DNA of 44,363 nucleotides from an uncultured Alphaproteobacteria bacterium (GTDB lineage: Bacteria > Pseudomonadota > Alphaproteobacteria > Rs-D84). A model generated the notes under the pieces. The model made no database searches. It saw only the letters and a list, made by a program, of their open reading frames with translations, and was not told the DNA's origin. Made by a program: the position numbers and the translations under genes. Positions 24,487-33,466 of the stretch are shown here, one piece after another (the stretch's first letter is position 1; each line of letters starts with the position of its first letter). The stretch covers positions 1-44,363 of the forward strand of contig CALXMN010000006.1 in the NCBI GenBank assembly GCA_944389495.1, read 5' to 3'.

Positions 24487-25146
24487 TTACAGCAATCTGT
24501 TATCCGCATTCTCGCGCCCAACATAGGCCTTTAAATCATTATACATCTGGCGCAAATCGGCGGGCTGTGAATAATGTTCATCGGCATTTTTTACCCGTAT
24601 GGTTTCCAATTCTATCTGGGCCTGTTTTTTCAGCACCTGGGTCAAATGCGTTGCAAAGCCCTTGGCCTCATCTGATTCATTTACCCCCTGTAACAACAGT
24701 CCCCGATTTGGCCGCGGCGACAAAAACGCGAAATCAGACACCGACGGATCGGGCGACACCAGTGCGAAACCAGATACCTCGGGCCGACGCATCATCGCCT
24801 GTAACACGTACCAGGCCCCCAATTGATTCCCCGCCAGCCAGATACGATCGCTGTCTTCATTTCTATTTTGAATCCAATCGATTACGGTTGCAATATCCAG
24901 CATATTTTCCGTGGTGGTTCCAATTGCCCCCTCGGAATAATTAACGCCGCGATAATTAAAGCGCACAACCGAAAATCCCGCATCCATAAACGCACGAAAC
25001 ATTGCATATGAAACCCGATCATTCATATGATATTTCTGACGTGGATTTCCAGATAACACCACCGCCAACGGCGCGGCCGGCGCATCAGATTTGTGATAAA
25101 CCGCGTGCAACTTTCCTGCCTCGCCGGCAATCATAATATCAACCAT
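24487..25146 (-). CDS. alpha/beta-hydrolase fold protein lacking the serine nucleophile
   Basis: 219 residues with the alpha/beta-hydrolase order. FSVVRFNYRGVNYSEG (58-73) matches the strand and RG turn of the COG2945-like family, followed by IDWIQNRN and RIWLAGNQLGAWYVLQAMM. The nucleophile elbow, normally GxSxG, reads G106-N-Q108-L-G110: glutamine occupies the serine position. The usual HPHPxxGG segment near the N-terminus reads SGNPRQKYHM. A late histidine (H191) in NADEHYS remains. It may therefore be a non-catalytic binding or scaffold protein, or use different chemistry. AGGCGG precedes ATG 25146. It is first gene of the ruvB-tol unit. Confidence 0.85.
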   Translation of the reverse strand: MVDIMIAGEAGKLHAVYHKSDAPAAPLAVVLSGNPRQKYHMNDRVSYAMFRAFMDAGFSVVRFNYRGVNYSEGAIGTTTENMLDIATVIDWIQNRNEDSDRIWLAGNQLGAWYVLQAMMRRPEVSGFALVSPDPSVSDFAFLSPRPNRGLLLQGVNESDEAKGFATHLTQVLKKQAQIELETIRVKNADEHYSQPADLRQMYNDLKAYVGRENADNRLL

Positions 25147-25229
25147 ATTATCCGCCTTTCTTTCATTATATTATTTCTGTTGTTACTTATAGAACAAACC
25201 AGATGTAATTTTCAACAGAAATTTTTGCT

Positions 25230-25258
25230 TTGACATAGCGGCGACGAATGTTTTAAGA
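25230..25258 (+). promoter_or_regulatory. sigma70-like promoter upstream of the 308-aa secreted protein gene
   Basis: TTGACA (25230-25235), 17-base spacer, TTAAGA (25253-25258). Confidence 0.55.
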
Positions 25259-25286
25259 TTTATCAGAGAGAAAAAGGGCATTGAAT

Positions 25287-26213
25287 ATGGCTAGATTCAT
25301 TTTAACAACAATAATTGCCGCCGGTATTATGACGGGGGCGTATGCCGCCACCGAAGAAACCGTTGTTTATGACAACTTTCAAACAATATACACCGAAACG
25401 CCGGTTCAATCATACTATGCCTATCCGGACGATCCGAATTTTATCCCGGAAACAGAATTTATGAACCGCGCCGACAGTTTGGATTACGACCTGAACATAG
25501 AAGAGGCACGACAAATAGAATCACTTATGCATCCCGGTGTTACGTTTGCTGACCGGCCAATGATTATTTGTCGAAACTTTGGTTGCACCCGCCTGAATGA
25601 CCGCATTACACGTACATTTTTGTTTAACAGTTTGGCAAATATGTTTATGATGAACGAATATTCGCGCGTATATATATGCGAGGCGGATCCTTTTTCGCGC
25701 GATTGCCTGCAATCTGGGATTTCTTTCCCTGTGCGCAGTGGCATTGCAAACGCACTGGTTAAAATCCCCAAGGCCACTATATCCCAGGTAAACGTTTCAA
25801 CCGGCCTGTCCAAGGCAACGGTCAGTATGACTTATGAATTTCTGGTCAATGGCATCGCGCGCACGTGCGAACCAACAATTATGGACATTGTTGTTCCAAT
25901 TAATTCCCAGGCAACTTTATCAAACCGCGAATTCGCCTGCAATATGACCAGTGACGGCTTAAGCAACGTTTCATTATTGGTCAGCATTGATTACATCGAC
26001 CTGGACTATGGCATTTTGGGTGGTTATTATTCACTTGGGATGCAGGGTCCAACAATGGGCGGTGGTACGGGATACGCATTATTTAAAACCGAATTTACCA
26101 CGGGCGGTATGCAATTTCGCGCGGCGGTAACCGGCGAAGATGATTTGGCGGGCGCAAATTCTATGATGACAATACAGCCCGGCGAATACGCGGTCGAACC
26201 GCTTAAAAAATAA
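25287..26213 (+). CDS. secreted protein of unknown function (308 aa)
   Basis: Not recognised. A signal peptide spans residues 1-20 (MARFILTTIIAAGIMTGAYA) before ATEETVVYD. The mature part opens with a Tyr/Pro/Asp-rich stretch, then ICRNFGCTRLNDRITRTFLF and YICEADPFSRDC. The C-terminal half looks beta-rich, with a Gly-rich turn LGMQGPTMGGGTGYALF. Five cysteines remain in the mature part. The start is ATG 25287, preceded by AAAAGGGC; a TTG two codons earlier is less likely. It lies 10 bases before the response regulator, so it may belong to the same transcript and to the same envelope-sensing pathway. Confidence 0.85.
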   Translation: MARFILTTIIAAGIMTGAYAATEETVVYDNFQTIYTETPVQSYYAYPDDPNFIPETEFMNRADSLDYDLNIEEARQIESLMHPGVTFADRPMIICRNFGCTRLNDRITRTFLFNSLANMFMMNEYSRVYICEADPFSRDCLQSGISFPVRSGIANALVKIPKATISQVNVSTGLSKATVSMTYEFLVNGIARTCEPTIMDIVVPINSQATLSNREFACNMTSDGLSNVSLLVSIDYIDLDYGILGGYYSLGMQGPTMGGGTGYALFKTEFTTGGMQFRAAVTGEDDLAGANSMMTIQPGEYAVEPLKK

Positions 26214-26223
26214 ATTCGCACAT

Positions 26224-26895
26224 ATGAATAAAACTGTTTTAATTATTGACGACGATGATATGTTGCGCAAAACACTGGCACGTGGTTTGCGCGACAATGC
26301 ATTTAATGTACTGTCTGCATCCTGTGCGGCGGACGGCGACGAAATATTGTCACGCATAACGGTGGACGCAATTATACTGGATCGTATGATGGGCGGAATG
26401 GATGGCCTGACATTTTTACAAACATTACGGTCCCGCGGAATTACAACACCGGTTATAATGTTAACCGCGATGGGCGGTGCCGAAAACGCAATTGATGGTC
26501 TGGCGGGTGGTGCAAACGATTATCTGGCCAAACCATTTCAACTGCGCGAACTGATATTACGCCTGAACAATATCATCAAGAATACCCCACGAACCGACAA
26601 CACAACATTACCGAATGGGCTGATATACTCAGACGACGAATTTTTTATAAAAAATCCACACGTTTCAGACAAAACGCCACGAATACTGCCGTTATCGGGC
26701 GAAGAAAAGAAGTTACTGCGTAATTTAACAACCCCGATGGGCAATATTGCGCCGGCGGCCCCGATGGTTGCAAAACGCTTGCGCAATAAATTAAATGTTG
26801 TATTATCGGATACAGACATTATTACGGTACGTGGACGTGGATATAAATTAATCCATATTCAACCGGCCCAAGAAAACAACGGTGAAAAAAAATGA
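26224..26895 (+). CDS. OmpR-type response regulator with shortened DNA-binding domain
   Basis: Two-component response regulator. The receiver (1-115) has acidic residues D10-D12, phosphoacceptor D53 (AIILDRMMGG), T81 and K103 (LAKPFQ), so phosphorylation should work. The C-terminal half has winged-helix landmarks, LPLSGEEKKLLRNL and the wing IITVRGRGYKLI. Between the first helix and the putative recognition helix (VAKRLRNKL) only about 13 residues remain, where OmpR proteins usually have about 30; the SRxxL helix is missing. It overlaps the downstream kinase by 4 bases (ATGA), so both are made from one transcript. Confidence 0.92.
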   Translation: MNKTVLIIDDDDMLRKTLARGLRDNAFNVLSASCAADGDEILSRITVDAIILDRMMGGMDGLTFLQTLRSRGITTPVIMLTAMGGAENAIDGLAGGANDYLAKPFQLRELILRLNNIIKNTPRTDNTTLPNGLIYSDDEFFIKNPHVSDKTPRILPLSGEEKKLLRNLTTPMGNIAPAAPMVAKRLRNKLNVVLSDTDIITVRGRGYKLIHIQPAQENNGEKK

Positions 26896-28172
26896 GATTG
26901 ATTCCGCGCAGTTTCCTGTGGCGCACAATTTTGATGATTTTAATTCCCCTGATTATAGCAGAGGTTATTATTGCCAACGTATTTTTTGGCAACCACTGGA
27001 CACGTGTACACGCAACCCTGGCGCGCAGTTTGGCGGTGGAAATTGTCACTATGATGAATTTTATGGATAATGGCGAACTGAACACGGCCAAAACAATGGC
27101 GCGCGAGATGGGCATAAACATCACAGTTAACCCAAAGTTAAACCGCCCCAGCAAAAATGACAATAACTCGCGCGAGGCGGGATTACTTGCAACCGAACTG
27201 TCAAATCGCCTGAAACGCCCGGCCCAGATATATATTGACAAGGGCAAACGTCTGGTTTTTGTTGACGTTCCGACAAACAACGGCCAAATTGCAACGTTTG
27301 GCACATCTTTATATCGCATATATTCAACCAGTACCGAGGTATTTATTATATGGCTGATTGGGTCGATATTGATTGTATCCATATTAATCACGCCATTTAT
27401 CATTATGCACACACGCAGCATACGCCGCATCGCCAAGGCCGCGGGGCGGTTCGGACGCGGTCTGGACGCCCCAGGATTCCAGCCAACTGGCTCTAAAGAA
27501 ATACGCGAAGCGGCCACCGCAATGATTACAATGAAAGAACGCTTGAATCGTTACAACCGCACGCGCACCGATATGTTAAACGCGGTCAGCCACGACCTCA
27601 AGACACCATTAACCAGAATGCGCCTGGCGGTGGAAACAGATGCCGCATCGAAACAAGATTTATTACAAGACATCGACCGTATGACAGAAATGGTCAATGG
27701 ATACCTGGCATTTGCACGGGGCGAACTGCCTGAAATAGAACAGGCCACAGAATTACCGGCAATGCTGTTACGGATTGCGCGCGATGCCGCACCGAACAAA
27801 GATATTCAAACAAACTTTCCGGACGAACCGGCACAATTTTATGCCCGGCCAATGGCATTGGCACGCGCATTCGCCAACATAATTGAAAACGCGACCAGAT
27901 ATGCGAAAAAAACGATTCGCATAACTGAACGTGACACACCAGATCAGGTGGAAATTATTATCGAAGACGATGGACCGGGCATCCCCGATGATAAAAAACG
28001 CGATGCAATGCGTCCATTCGTTCGTCTTGATGAATCGCGCAGCGAAAAAACCGGTGGAACCGGATTAGGTTTGTCTATTGCCCAAACCGCAATTGAAAAT
28101 CACGGTGGCCAAATGTTCTTGGAAGACAGCGATTTGGGCGGACTGCGCGTACGCATTGTATTACCAATATAA
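26892..28172 (+). CDS. membrane sensor histidine kinase (EnvZ-like)
   Basis: Cognate kinase of the preceding regulator. TM1 is about 12-32, a periplasmic sensor loop about 33-148 and TM2 about 149-172, followed by a HAMP linker. HisKA has the phosphorylated histidine H234 in AVSHDLKTPLTRMRL. The ATPase domain has the N box FANIIENATRYA, G1 EDDGPGIPDD and G2 GGTGLGLSIAQ. At 426 residues it matches EnvZ/RstB-type kinases. The sensor loop (RVHATLARSLAVEIV...) resembles alphaproteobacterial EnvZ-like kinases, but the signal is unknown. The start overlaps the regulator's stop as ATGA. Confidence 0.95.
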   Translation: MRLIPRSFLWRTILMILIPLIIAEVIIANVFFGNHWTRVHATLARSLAVEIVTMMNFMDNGELNTAKTMAREMGINITVNPKLNRPSKNDNNSREAGLLATELSNRLKRPAQIYIDKGKRLVFVDVPTNNGQIATFGTSLYRIYSTSTEVFIIWLIGSILIVSILITPFIIMHTRSIRRIAKAAGRFGRGLDAPGFQPTGSKEIREAATAMITMKERLNRYNRTRTDMLNAVSHDLKTPLTRMRLAVETDAASKQDLLQDIDRMTEMVNGYLAFARGELPEIEQATELPAMLLRIARDAAPNKDIQTNFPDEPAQFYARPMALARAFANIIENATRYAKKTIRITERDTPDQVEIIIEDDGPGIPDDKKRDAMRPFVRLDESRSEKTGGTGLGLSIAQTAIENHGGQMFLEDSDLGGLRVRIVLPI

Positions 28173-28189
28173 TATTATGGACAGTTAAA

Positions 28190-29842
28190 ATGAATTTATA
28201 CAAATACGTATCCGAATCAATTAATGCTAAACTGGGGTTCGTTGCCAATCTGGAAATCCCGCGCAATCGCGCATTTGGTGACTTTTCAACAAATGCCGCA
28301 ATGGTTATGGCAAAGGACGCAAAAAAAAATCCGCGTGAATTGGCAAATGAAATCTTGCCAAAACTGCGCGAATTAGATTTTATATCGGACGTATCAGTTG
28401 CGGGCCCCGGATTTATCAATATCAAATTAAAAGATGATTTTATCTGGCACGCCGCCAATCAACCACATAACGCAAAATCAGAAAAACCAAAAAAAATTGA
28501 TTTGGATTACGGTGGCTATAATGTTGGCAAGGCCCTGCACATCGGCCATCTGCGCACATCTATTGTTGGCGATACATTTAATCGTATTGCAAAATATCTG
28601 GGACACACAACCAAAAGTTATAACCACATCGGCGATTGGGGGCGTCCAATGGGGCTGATTATTGCGTGGATTTTGGAATACGGTATGCCAAAAAATGCAG
28701 ATGAATTAAATAAAATATATCCTGCATCCACCGCCCGCGCCAAAAATGATGAAGAATGGATGTCACGTGCAAAACAAATCACCGCAGAATTACAGGCCGG
28801 AAATCCCGAATATCGCAAAATTTATGACGATTTTATGAAAATTTCATTGGCACAAATGGATACAGTTCTGCACAGATTAAATTTATTACCATTTGATGCA
28901 ACAATGGGTGAACGCGGTGTTGCACCATATGTGGCAGATACACAAAAAATTCTGGGAAATCGTGGGTTATTGGTTGAATCAGATGGCGCAATGGTTGTAA
29001 ACGTAAAAACAGATGACGATACTGCACCAATGCCGCCCCTGATGTTCCGCACCAGTTCAGATACGCAAACATATGCGGCGGCGGATTTGTCGGCAATTTA
29101 TTACCGCACAAAAACAGATAATCCGGATATAATTGGGTACTTCACAGACTCGCGCCAAAACCTGCATTTTCAACAGGTGTTCCGTGTTGCCAAAATGGCG
29201 GGCATTACAAACGCTGAATTGTTCCATACCGGATTTGGCACATTAACGGGCGCAGATGGCAAACCATTTAAAACCCGTGATGGTAATGTGGCGGAATTGT
29301 TAGAAATATTAGATATGGTAAATGATGCGGTACGTACACGCGTGGCGGACGCCGGCAAAGAACTGGACAACGAAACAATATCGTCCATCGCATTGGCGGC
29401 GGTAAAATTTAACGACTTGTTACACGACGTTCGTTCCGATTACGTATTTGACCCAAACCAAATTACCAGTTTTGAAGGACGCACCGGTCCATATATACTG
29501 TATACCGCGGTTCGCCTGAACAGCGTATTAAAACGAGCGGGGGATACATCAGACACCATCACATCAACATTAACAACCGACGAACGCAATCTGTTAATAG
29601 AAACATTGGATTTCGAACGCACTGTACAAAGTGCATTTGACAACCGCGCAACCGATATGATTGCAAATTACGCATATGATTTATGCCAGTTGGCAAATAC
29701 TTTCTATCATAACTGTCCGATTCTGCGCGATGATGTTGACGCCGCGACACGCGTCCAACGCCTTAACATCACACGCATTGCACGCGACACATTGTCAACC
29801 GCAATTGATTTAATGGGATTAAAGATACCGGACGAAATGTAA
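28190..29842 (+). CDS. argS: arginyl-tRNA synthetase
   Basis: Class I synthetase that charges tRNA-Arg. The N-terminal additional domain (1-95) includes RAFGDFSTNAAMVMAK. The HIGH motif is HIGHLRTSIVGD, preceded by LDYGGYNVGKAL. KMSKS is represented by the family's usual divergent loop GKPFKTRDGNV. The C-terminal DALR anticodon-binding domain ends LMGLKIPDEM, matching the family terminus. The 550-residue length is normal. The ribosome site is weak (GGA 8 bases before ATG). It begins 17 bases after the kinase stop and may be read from the same transcript; it ends at its own terminator. Confidence 0.97.
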   Translation: MNLYKYVSESINAKLGFVANLEIPRNRAFGDFSTNAAMVMAKDAKKNPRELANEILPKLRELDFISDVSVAGPGFINIKLKDDFIWHAANQPHNAKSEKPKKIDLDYGGYNVGKALHIGHLRTSIVGDTFNRIAKYLGHTTKSYNHIGDWGRPMGLIIAWILEYGMPKNADELNKIYPASTARAKNDEEWMSRAKQITAELQAGNPEYRKIYDDFMKISLAQMDTVLHRLNLLPFDATMGERGVAPYVADTQKILGNRGLLVESDGAMVVNVKTDDDTAPMPPLMFRTSSDTQTYAAADLSAIYYRTKTDNPDIIGYFTDSRQNLHFQQVFRVAKMAGITNAELFHTGFGTLTGADGKPFKTRDGNVAELLEILDMVNDAVRTRVADAGKELDNETISSIALAAVKFNDLLHDVRSDYVFDPNQITSFEGRTGPYILYTAVRLNSVLKRAGDTSDTITSTLTTDERNLLIETLDFERTVQSAFDNRATDMIANYAYDLCQLANTFYHNCPILRDDVDAATRVQRLNITRIARDTLSTAIDLMGLKIPDEM

Positions 29843-29845
29843 CAA

Positions 29846-29880
29846 AAACAATACGGTACAATAATACCATATTGTTTTTT
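29846..29880 (+). terminator. rho-independent terminator of argS
   Basis: AAACAATACGGTA pairs with TACCATATTGTTT around a CAATAA loop, then a T-run. Confidence 0.8.
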
Positions 29881-29881
29881 C

Positions 29882-29910
29882 TTGACTTTTCTGGTACGGC
29901 GGGGCATAAT
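29882..29910 (+). promoter_or_regulatory. sigma70-like promoter of rplM-rpsI
   Basis: TTGACT (29882-29887), 17-base spacer, CATAAT (29905-29910). Confidence 0.65.
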
Positions 29911-29942
29911 TGTCCCGCTAAATTAATAAAAAGGTAAAAATT

Positions 29943-30416
29943 ATGGCAGCAACAAAATCGTTAAAAAAGTGTGAATTGGATGCCAAATGGTATTTAATTG
30001 ACGCGACCGATTGTACACTGGGGCGTTTGGCGGCGTTTACCGCGAACATCCTGCGTGGCAAGAACAAGCCGACGTGGACACCCAATATGGACTGTGGCGA
30101 TCACGTTATCATTATCAACGCGGACAAGGTTGCACTGTCTGGTAAAAAAGCGGATAAAACCAAATTCTTTTGGCATTCTCTGTGGACCGGCAGCACCAAG
30201 GAACGCACCCTGGGCCAGATGCGCAGCGAGAAGCCGGAAAAACTGGTTACAAACGCGGTAAAACGTATGATGGGGCGTCGCACTGCGGTTGCACTGGCAA
30301 ACAAGCGTTTGACAAAACTGCACGTATATGCGGGCGCAGAACATAAACACGCGGCCCAGAACCCAATTGTTATCAATTTTGCCGAATTGAATCGTAAAAA
30401 TAAAAGGGGCGAATAA
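29943..30416 (+). CDS. rplM: 50S ribosomal protein L13
   Basis: Early-assembly 50S protein. [30 protein letters not shown] is the standard N-terminal half (residues about 17-45), followed by [20 protein letters not shown] and the C-terminal [17 protein letters not shown]. Length 157 is normal. AAAGG precedes ATG 29943. Its stop codon shares one base with the rpsI start (TAATG), the usual L13-S9 pairing. Confidence 0.98.
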   Translation: MAATKSLKKCELDAKWYLIDATDCTLGRLAAFTANILRGKNKPTWTPNMDCGDHVIIINADKVALSGKKADKTKFFWHSLWTGSTKERTLGQMRSEKPEKLVTNAVKRMMGRRTAVALANKRLTKLHVYAGAEHKHAAQNPIVINFAELNRKNKRGE

Positions 30417-30907
30417 TGACAGAAACAAAAAAAACGGCGACCAAGGCGGCCGCCAAAACAACAAAAAAGGCCGCCCCGGCAAAGGCAACCACAAAAAAGG
30501 CGGTTGCGGATGTAAAATTATCTAATGCAACATATGCCACGGGCAAACGCAAAGATTCCGTTGCACGCGTATATCTGATTGCAGGCAAGGGGCAAATTAT
30601 CGTCAACGGCGTACCGATGAACGAATATTTTCGTCGTCCGGTATTACAGATGATTATTGCACAACCATTCGGCATTACAAAGCGCGAAACCGCATACGAC
30701 GTACACGCAATTGTAATGGGTGGCGGTCTGTCTGGCCAGGCGGGCGCCGTAAAACACGGCATATCCAAAGCACTGGTTACAATTGAACCAGATTTACGTA
30801 AAACATTAAAGGCGGCCGGATTCTTGACCCGCGACAGCCGTGTTGTTGAACGTAAACACTTTGGTCGTCACAAAGCACGTCGTTCAACCCAGTTCAGCAA
30901 ACGTTAA
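30416..30907 (+). CDS. rpsI: 30S ribosomal protein S9 with Lys/Ala N-terminal extension
   Basis: The conserved S9 body begins near residue 40 ([16 protein letters not shown]) and ends with the invariant SKR tail that reaches the P-site tRNA. The first about 35 residues ([20 protein letters not shown] and onward) are a basic low-complexity extension absent from most S9 proteins of about 130 residues; alphaproteobacterial S9 is often extended, but usually less repetitively. It starts on the last base of the rplM stop and is followed by a terminator. Confidence 0.97.
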   Translation: MTETKKTATKAAAKTTKKAAPAKATTKKAVADVKLSNATYATGKRKDSVARVYLIAGKGQIIVNGVPMNEYFRRPVLQMIIAQPFGITKRETAYDVHAIVMGGGLSGQAGAVKHGISKALVTIEPDLRKTLKAAGFLTRDSRVVERKHFGRHKARRSTQFSKR

Positions 30908-30922
30908 TTTGCCAAGAAAAAC

Positions 30923-30949
30923 AAAAATCCGCCATCTGGCGGATTTTTG
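30923..30949 (+). terminator. rho-independent terminator of rplM-rpsI
   Basis: AAAAATCCGCC / GGCGGATTTTT stem with a four-base loop (ATCT), then a T-run. The same stem-loop occurs at 38971-38998. Confidence 0.92.
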
Positions 30950-30972
30950 TTTTTTATCCCCTTAACTTTGTA

Positions 30973-31000
30973 TTGCGTTTATAAAAAAACTGTGTATAAT
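30973..31000 (+). promoter_or_regulatory. sigma70-like promoter of tig
   Basis: TTGCGT (30973-30978), 16-base spacer, consensus TATAAT (30995-31000). Confidence 0.6.
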
Positions 31001-31036
31001 CATTCGGCAATTTATTATTTCAATGGGGAAACACAA

Positions 31037-32347
31037 ATGTTCAAAAAAGAAAAAATCAAAGATTTACATTATTCAGTAAATGGCCTGATTTCCGCCGCCG
31101 AACTGCAGGATGCGGCCGATGAAATTTTAACAGAATATGGTAAAAAGGCCAAAATGCCCGGTTTTCGTCCGGGACATATTCCTTTAACAATCCTGCGTCA
31201 AAAATACAATGCATCTGCGATGGGTGAAGCAATTGACAAGTTGATTAACCGCGATTTAAATAATTACACAATCGATAAAAAAATTCGTCTTGCCGGCACA
31301 CCGCACGTTGATTTGGCCGGCTGGGAAATTGGCAAAGATGCAGAATACACATTGGAATTTGACATTTTACCAACATTACCGTCAATCGATTTGGAAAAAT
31401 TCACAGTGACCAAAAAAACGGCCAAATTGGACCCGGCCGAGGTTGAAAAATCACTGGAAAACATCCGTAAATCGCGCAGTGTTGCAGAAAAACAGGCAGA
31501 CGATTATGTTGCCCAAAACGGCGATACCGCAGTTATTGATTTCAAAGGATTCTTGGATAACCAAGAATTCGAAGGTGGCGCCGCGGAAAAACATCATCTT
31601 GTACTGGGCTCGGGCGCATTTATTCCGGGCTTTGAAGACCAAGTCATTGGCCACAAATCGGGCGATGAATTTGATGTAAATGTAAAATTTCCATCCGATT
31701 ACCACGCAAAAAATCTGGCGGGTAAAAATGCGCGTTTTGCAGTCAAAGTACACGAAGTACGCAAGCACAAGTTACCCGAATTGGATGACGAATTGGCCAA
31801 ATCTGTTGGTCACGAATCAGTTGAAAAGTTACGCGAACACATCGGTACAATTCTGACCGAACAATATGACGAGGCATCAAAACGCGATATGCGCAATGAA
31901 TTGCTGGATATATTGGCAGACAAGGTAAAATTAGACTTGCCGGAAACATTGGTCAACCAAGAATACAATTTGGCCAAACAAGAACACGATCGCGCACACG
32001 CAAGCTGTGATGGTGACTGTGGTCACGATCATAAATGGGACGAAAAGAAAGAACGTCGCGATGCAGAACGTCGCGTAAAACTGGGGTTAATCCTGGCCGA
32101 ATGGGGCACACAAAATAAAGTAGAGGTTACCCGTGACGATCTGCAACAGGCCATCTGGGCCGAGGCCGCACGCTATCCAGACCCCAAACAAGTTTTTGAA
32201 TTTTATAATAAAAATCAAAACGCTTTGGCAATGCTGCGTGGAATGATTTTCGAACGCAAAGCACTGGACGCGATGTTGACGCACGTAAAAACAAAAGACA
32301 AGGCTGTAAAGCCCGAAGAATTGTTTCAACAGGCCAATGTCCATTAA
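31037..32347 (+). CDS. tig: trigger factor, ribosome-associated chaperone/PPIase
   Basis: Binds at the ribosome exit tunnel and holds nascent chains. The ribosome-binding signature GFRPGHIP is at residues 42-49. The FKBP-type domain (about 155-245) contains DTAVIDFKGFLDN and LGSGAFIPGFEDQVIG. The helical chaperone domain follows to 436 residues. In its arm, just before ERRVKLGLILAEWG, lies an unusual cluster H321, C324, C328, H330, H332. The start is ATG 31037 (GGGGAAAC before it); an upstream in-frame TTG at 30947 falls in the rpsI terminator and is rejected. Confidence 0.96.
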   Translation: MFKKEKIKDLHYSVNGLISAAELQDAADEILTEYGKKAKMPGFRPGHIPLTILRQKYNASAMGEAIDKLINRDLNNYTIDKKIRLAGTPHVDLAGWEIGKDAEYTLEFDILPTLPSIDLEKFTVTKKTAKLDPAEVEKSLENIRKSRSVAEKQADDYVAQNGDTAVIDFKGFLDNQEFEGGAAEKHHLVLGSGAFIPGFEDQVIGHKSGDEFDVNVKFPSDYHAKNLAGKNARFAVKVHEVRKHKLPELDDELAKSVGHESVEKLREHIGTILTEQYDEASKRDMRNELLDILADKVKLDLPETLVNQEYNLAKQEHDRAHASCDGDCGHDHKWDEKKERRDAERRVKLGLILAEWGTQNKVEVTRDDLQQAIWAEAARYPDPKQVFEFYNKNQNALAMLRGMIFERKALDAMLTHVKTKDKAVKPEELFQQANVH

Positions 32348-32354
32348 ATAATCA

Positions 32355-32382
32355 ATACGCGCAATTTTTGCGCGTAATTTTA
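32355..32382 (+). terminator. probable weak terminator after tig
   Basis: TACGCGCAA / TTGCGCGTA stem followed by ATTTTAT; the T-tract is interrupted, so read-through into thyA is possible. Confidence 0.55.
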
Positions 32383-32400
32383 TCTATGGGGGATATTATT

Positions 32401-33357
32401 ATGCAGGCGTATTTAGATATTTTGGATAACATTATGACCAACGGCAAAGATTTGCGTATGAACCGCACAGGCGTTCCTGATATAGGTCTGTCGGCGGGCG
32501 CGGTATTTGAACACGATATGTCAACGGGCTTTCCATTGGTCACAACCAAAAAAATGGGATTAAAAAATATCGCAACTGAATTAGAGTTTTTTCTGAACGG
32601 AATAACCGATAAAAAATGGCTTCAGGACAGAAAGTGTCACATTTGGGACGAATGGGCAAATCCGGTAAAGGTTGAACAAAAGTACAGCATTGCAACCAGC
32701 AAACTGCCAAACCTGACCGATACAGAAAAAACGCAAATTCTTAATTCTATTATGGATTCAGAACGCGACTTGGGGCCAATTTACGGATTTCAATGGCGCC
32801 ACTTTGGCGGCGAATACGTATGGGAAGAAAATCACATCAACAAAAACCCAACCGACAATTTTAATCCGAACAACCCCGGCATCGACCAGGTCAAAGTTGC
32901 CATAGAAAAATTAAAAAACAATCAAAACGACCGCAGAATTTTGGTCAGCGCCTGGAATCCAATGGCGATTCCACAAATGGCATTACCACCTTGTCACGTT
33001 ATGCATCAATTGGTTGTACGCGATGGTAAATTATCCCTGATCTGGACCCAACGCTCGTGCGATATGTTTTTGGGCGTTCCTTATAATATTGCCAGTTACG
33101 CATTGCTGTTATTGCTGTATGCCAAAGAATCCGGCCTTAAACCCGGCACATTAAAAGGCGAATTACACGATGCCCACATATATCAAAACCATATCCCCCA
33201 GGTTCGCGAACAATTATCGCGCCATCCGTATCCTTTACCAACCGTTGAAATTCCGGACAAAAATTGGAACGGTATGTTAAAATGGTCGGCAAACGGCGGA
33301 TTTACACTTAAAAATTATATTTGCCACGAAAAACTGCGTGGCGACGTCGCACGATAA
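32401..33357 (+). CDS. thyA: thymidylate synthase
   Basis: Methylates dUMP to dTMP using methylene-tetrahydrofolate. The catalytic cysteine is C198 in MALPPCHVMHQ. RTGVPDIG, GPIYGFQWRHFGGEY, the dUMP-binding RSCDMFLGVPYNIASYA and the late DAHIYQNH are all present. At 318 residues it is the long form, with insertions around residues 85-115 and 142-165 (ENHINKNPTDNFNPNN) compared with the 264-residue E. coli enzyme. The start is ATG 32401 with GGGGGAT before it. No dihydrofolate reductase gene is adjacent. Confidence 0.97.
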   Translation: MQAYLDILDNIMTNGKDLRMNRTGVPDIGLSAGAVFEHDMSTGFPLVTTKKMGLKNIATELEFFLNGITDKKWLQDRKCHIWDEWANPVKVEQKYSIATSKLPNLTDTEKTQILNSIMDSERDLGPIYGFQWRHFGGEYVWEENHINKNPTDNFNPNNPGIDQVKVAIEKLKNNQNDRRILVSAWNPMAIPQMALPPCHVMHQLVVRDGKLSLIWTQRSCDMFLGVPYNIASYALLLLLYAKESGLKPGTLKGELHDAHIYQNHIPQVREQLSRHPYPLPTVEIPDKNWNGMLKWSANGGFTLKNYICHEKLRGDVAR

Positions 33358-33362
33358 AGTAT

Positions 33363-33390
33363 AAAAGCCCCAGGAATTGGGGCTTTTGTT
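33363..33390 (+). terminator. rho-independent terminator of thyA
   Basis: AAAAGCCCC / GGGGCTTTT stem with an AGGAATT loop and T-rich tail. Confidence 0.9.
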
Positions 33391-33404
33391 TAATAATAAT
33401 ATAT

Positions 33405-33432
33405 TTGACATATTATACAATGGTGCTATAAA
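33405..33432 (+). promoter_or_regulatory. sigma70-like promoter of the 163-aa gene
   Basis: Consensus TTGACA (33405-33410), 16-base spacer, TATAAA (33427-33432). Confidence 0.65.
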
Positions 33433-33466
33433 TTACAGGGTTTGGTTTTACCAAAGGATATAAATT

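Noticed and set aside
26630-26830. Frameshift within the response regulator
   Set aside because: The frame stays open and the wing motif VRGRGYKL remains in frame, so a small internal deletion explains the short domain better.
32352-32400. thyA start at 32368
   Set aside because: That start is not ATG-supported by a ribosome site, whereas GGGGGAT sits at a good distance before ATG 32401, where the family N-terminus begins.
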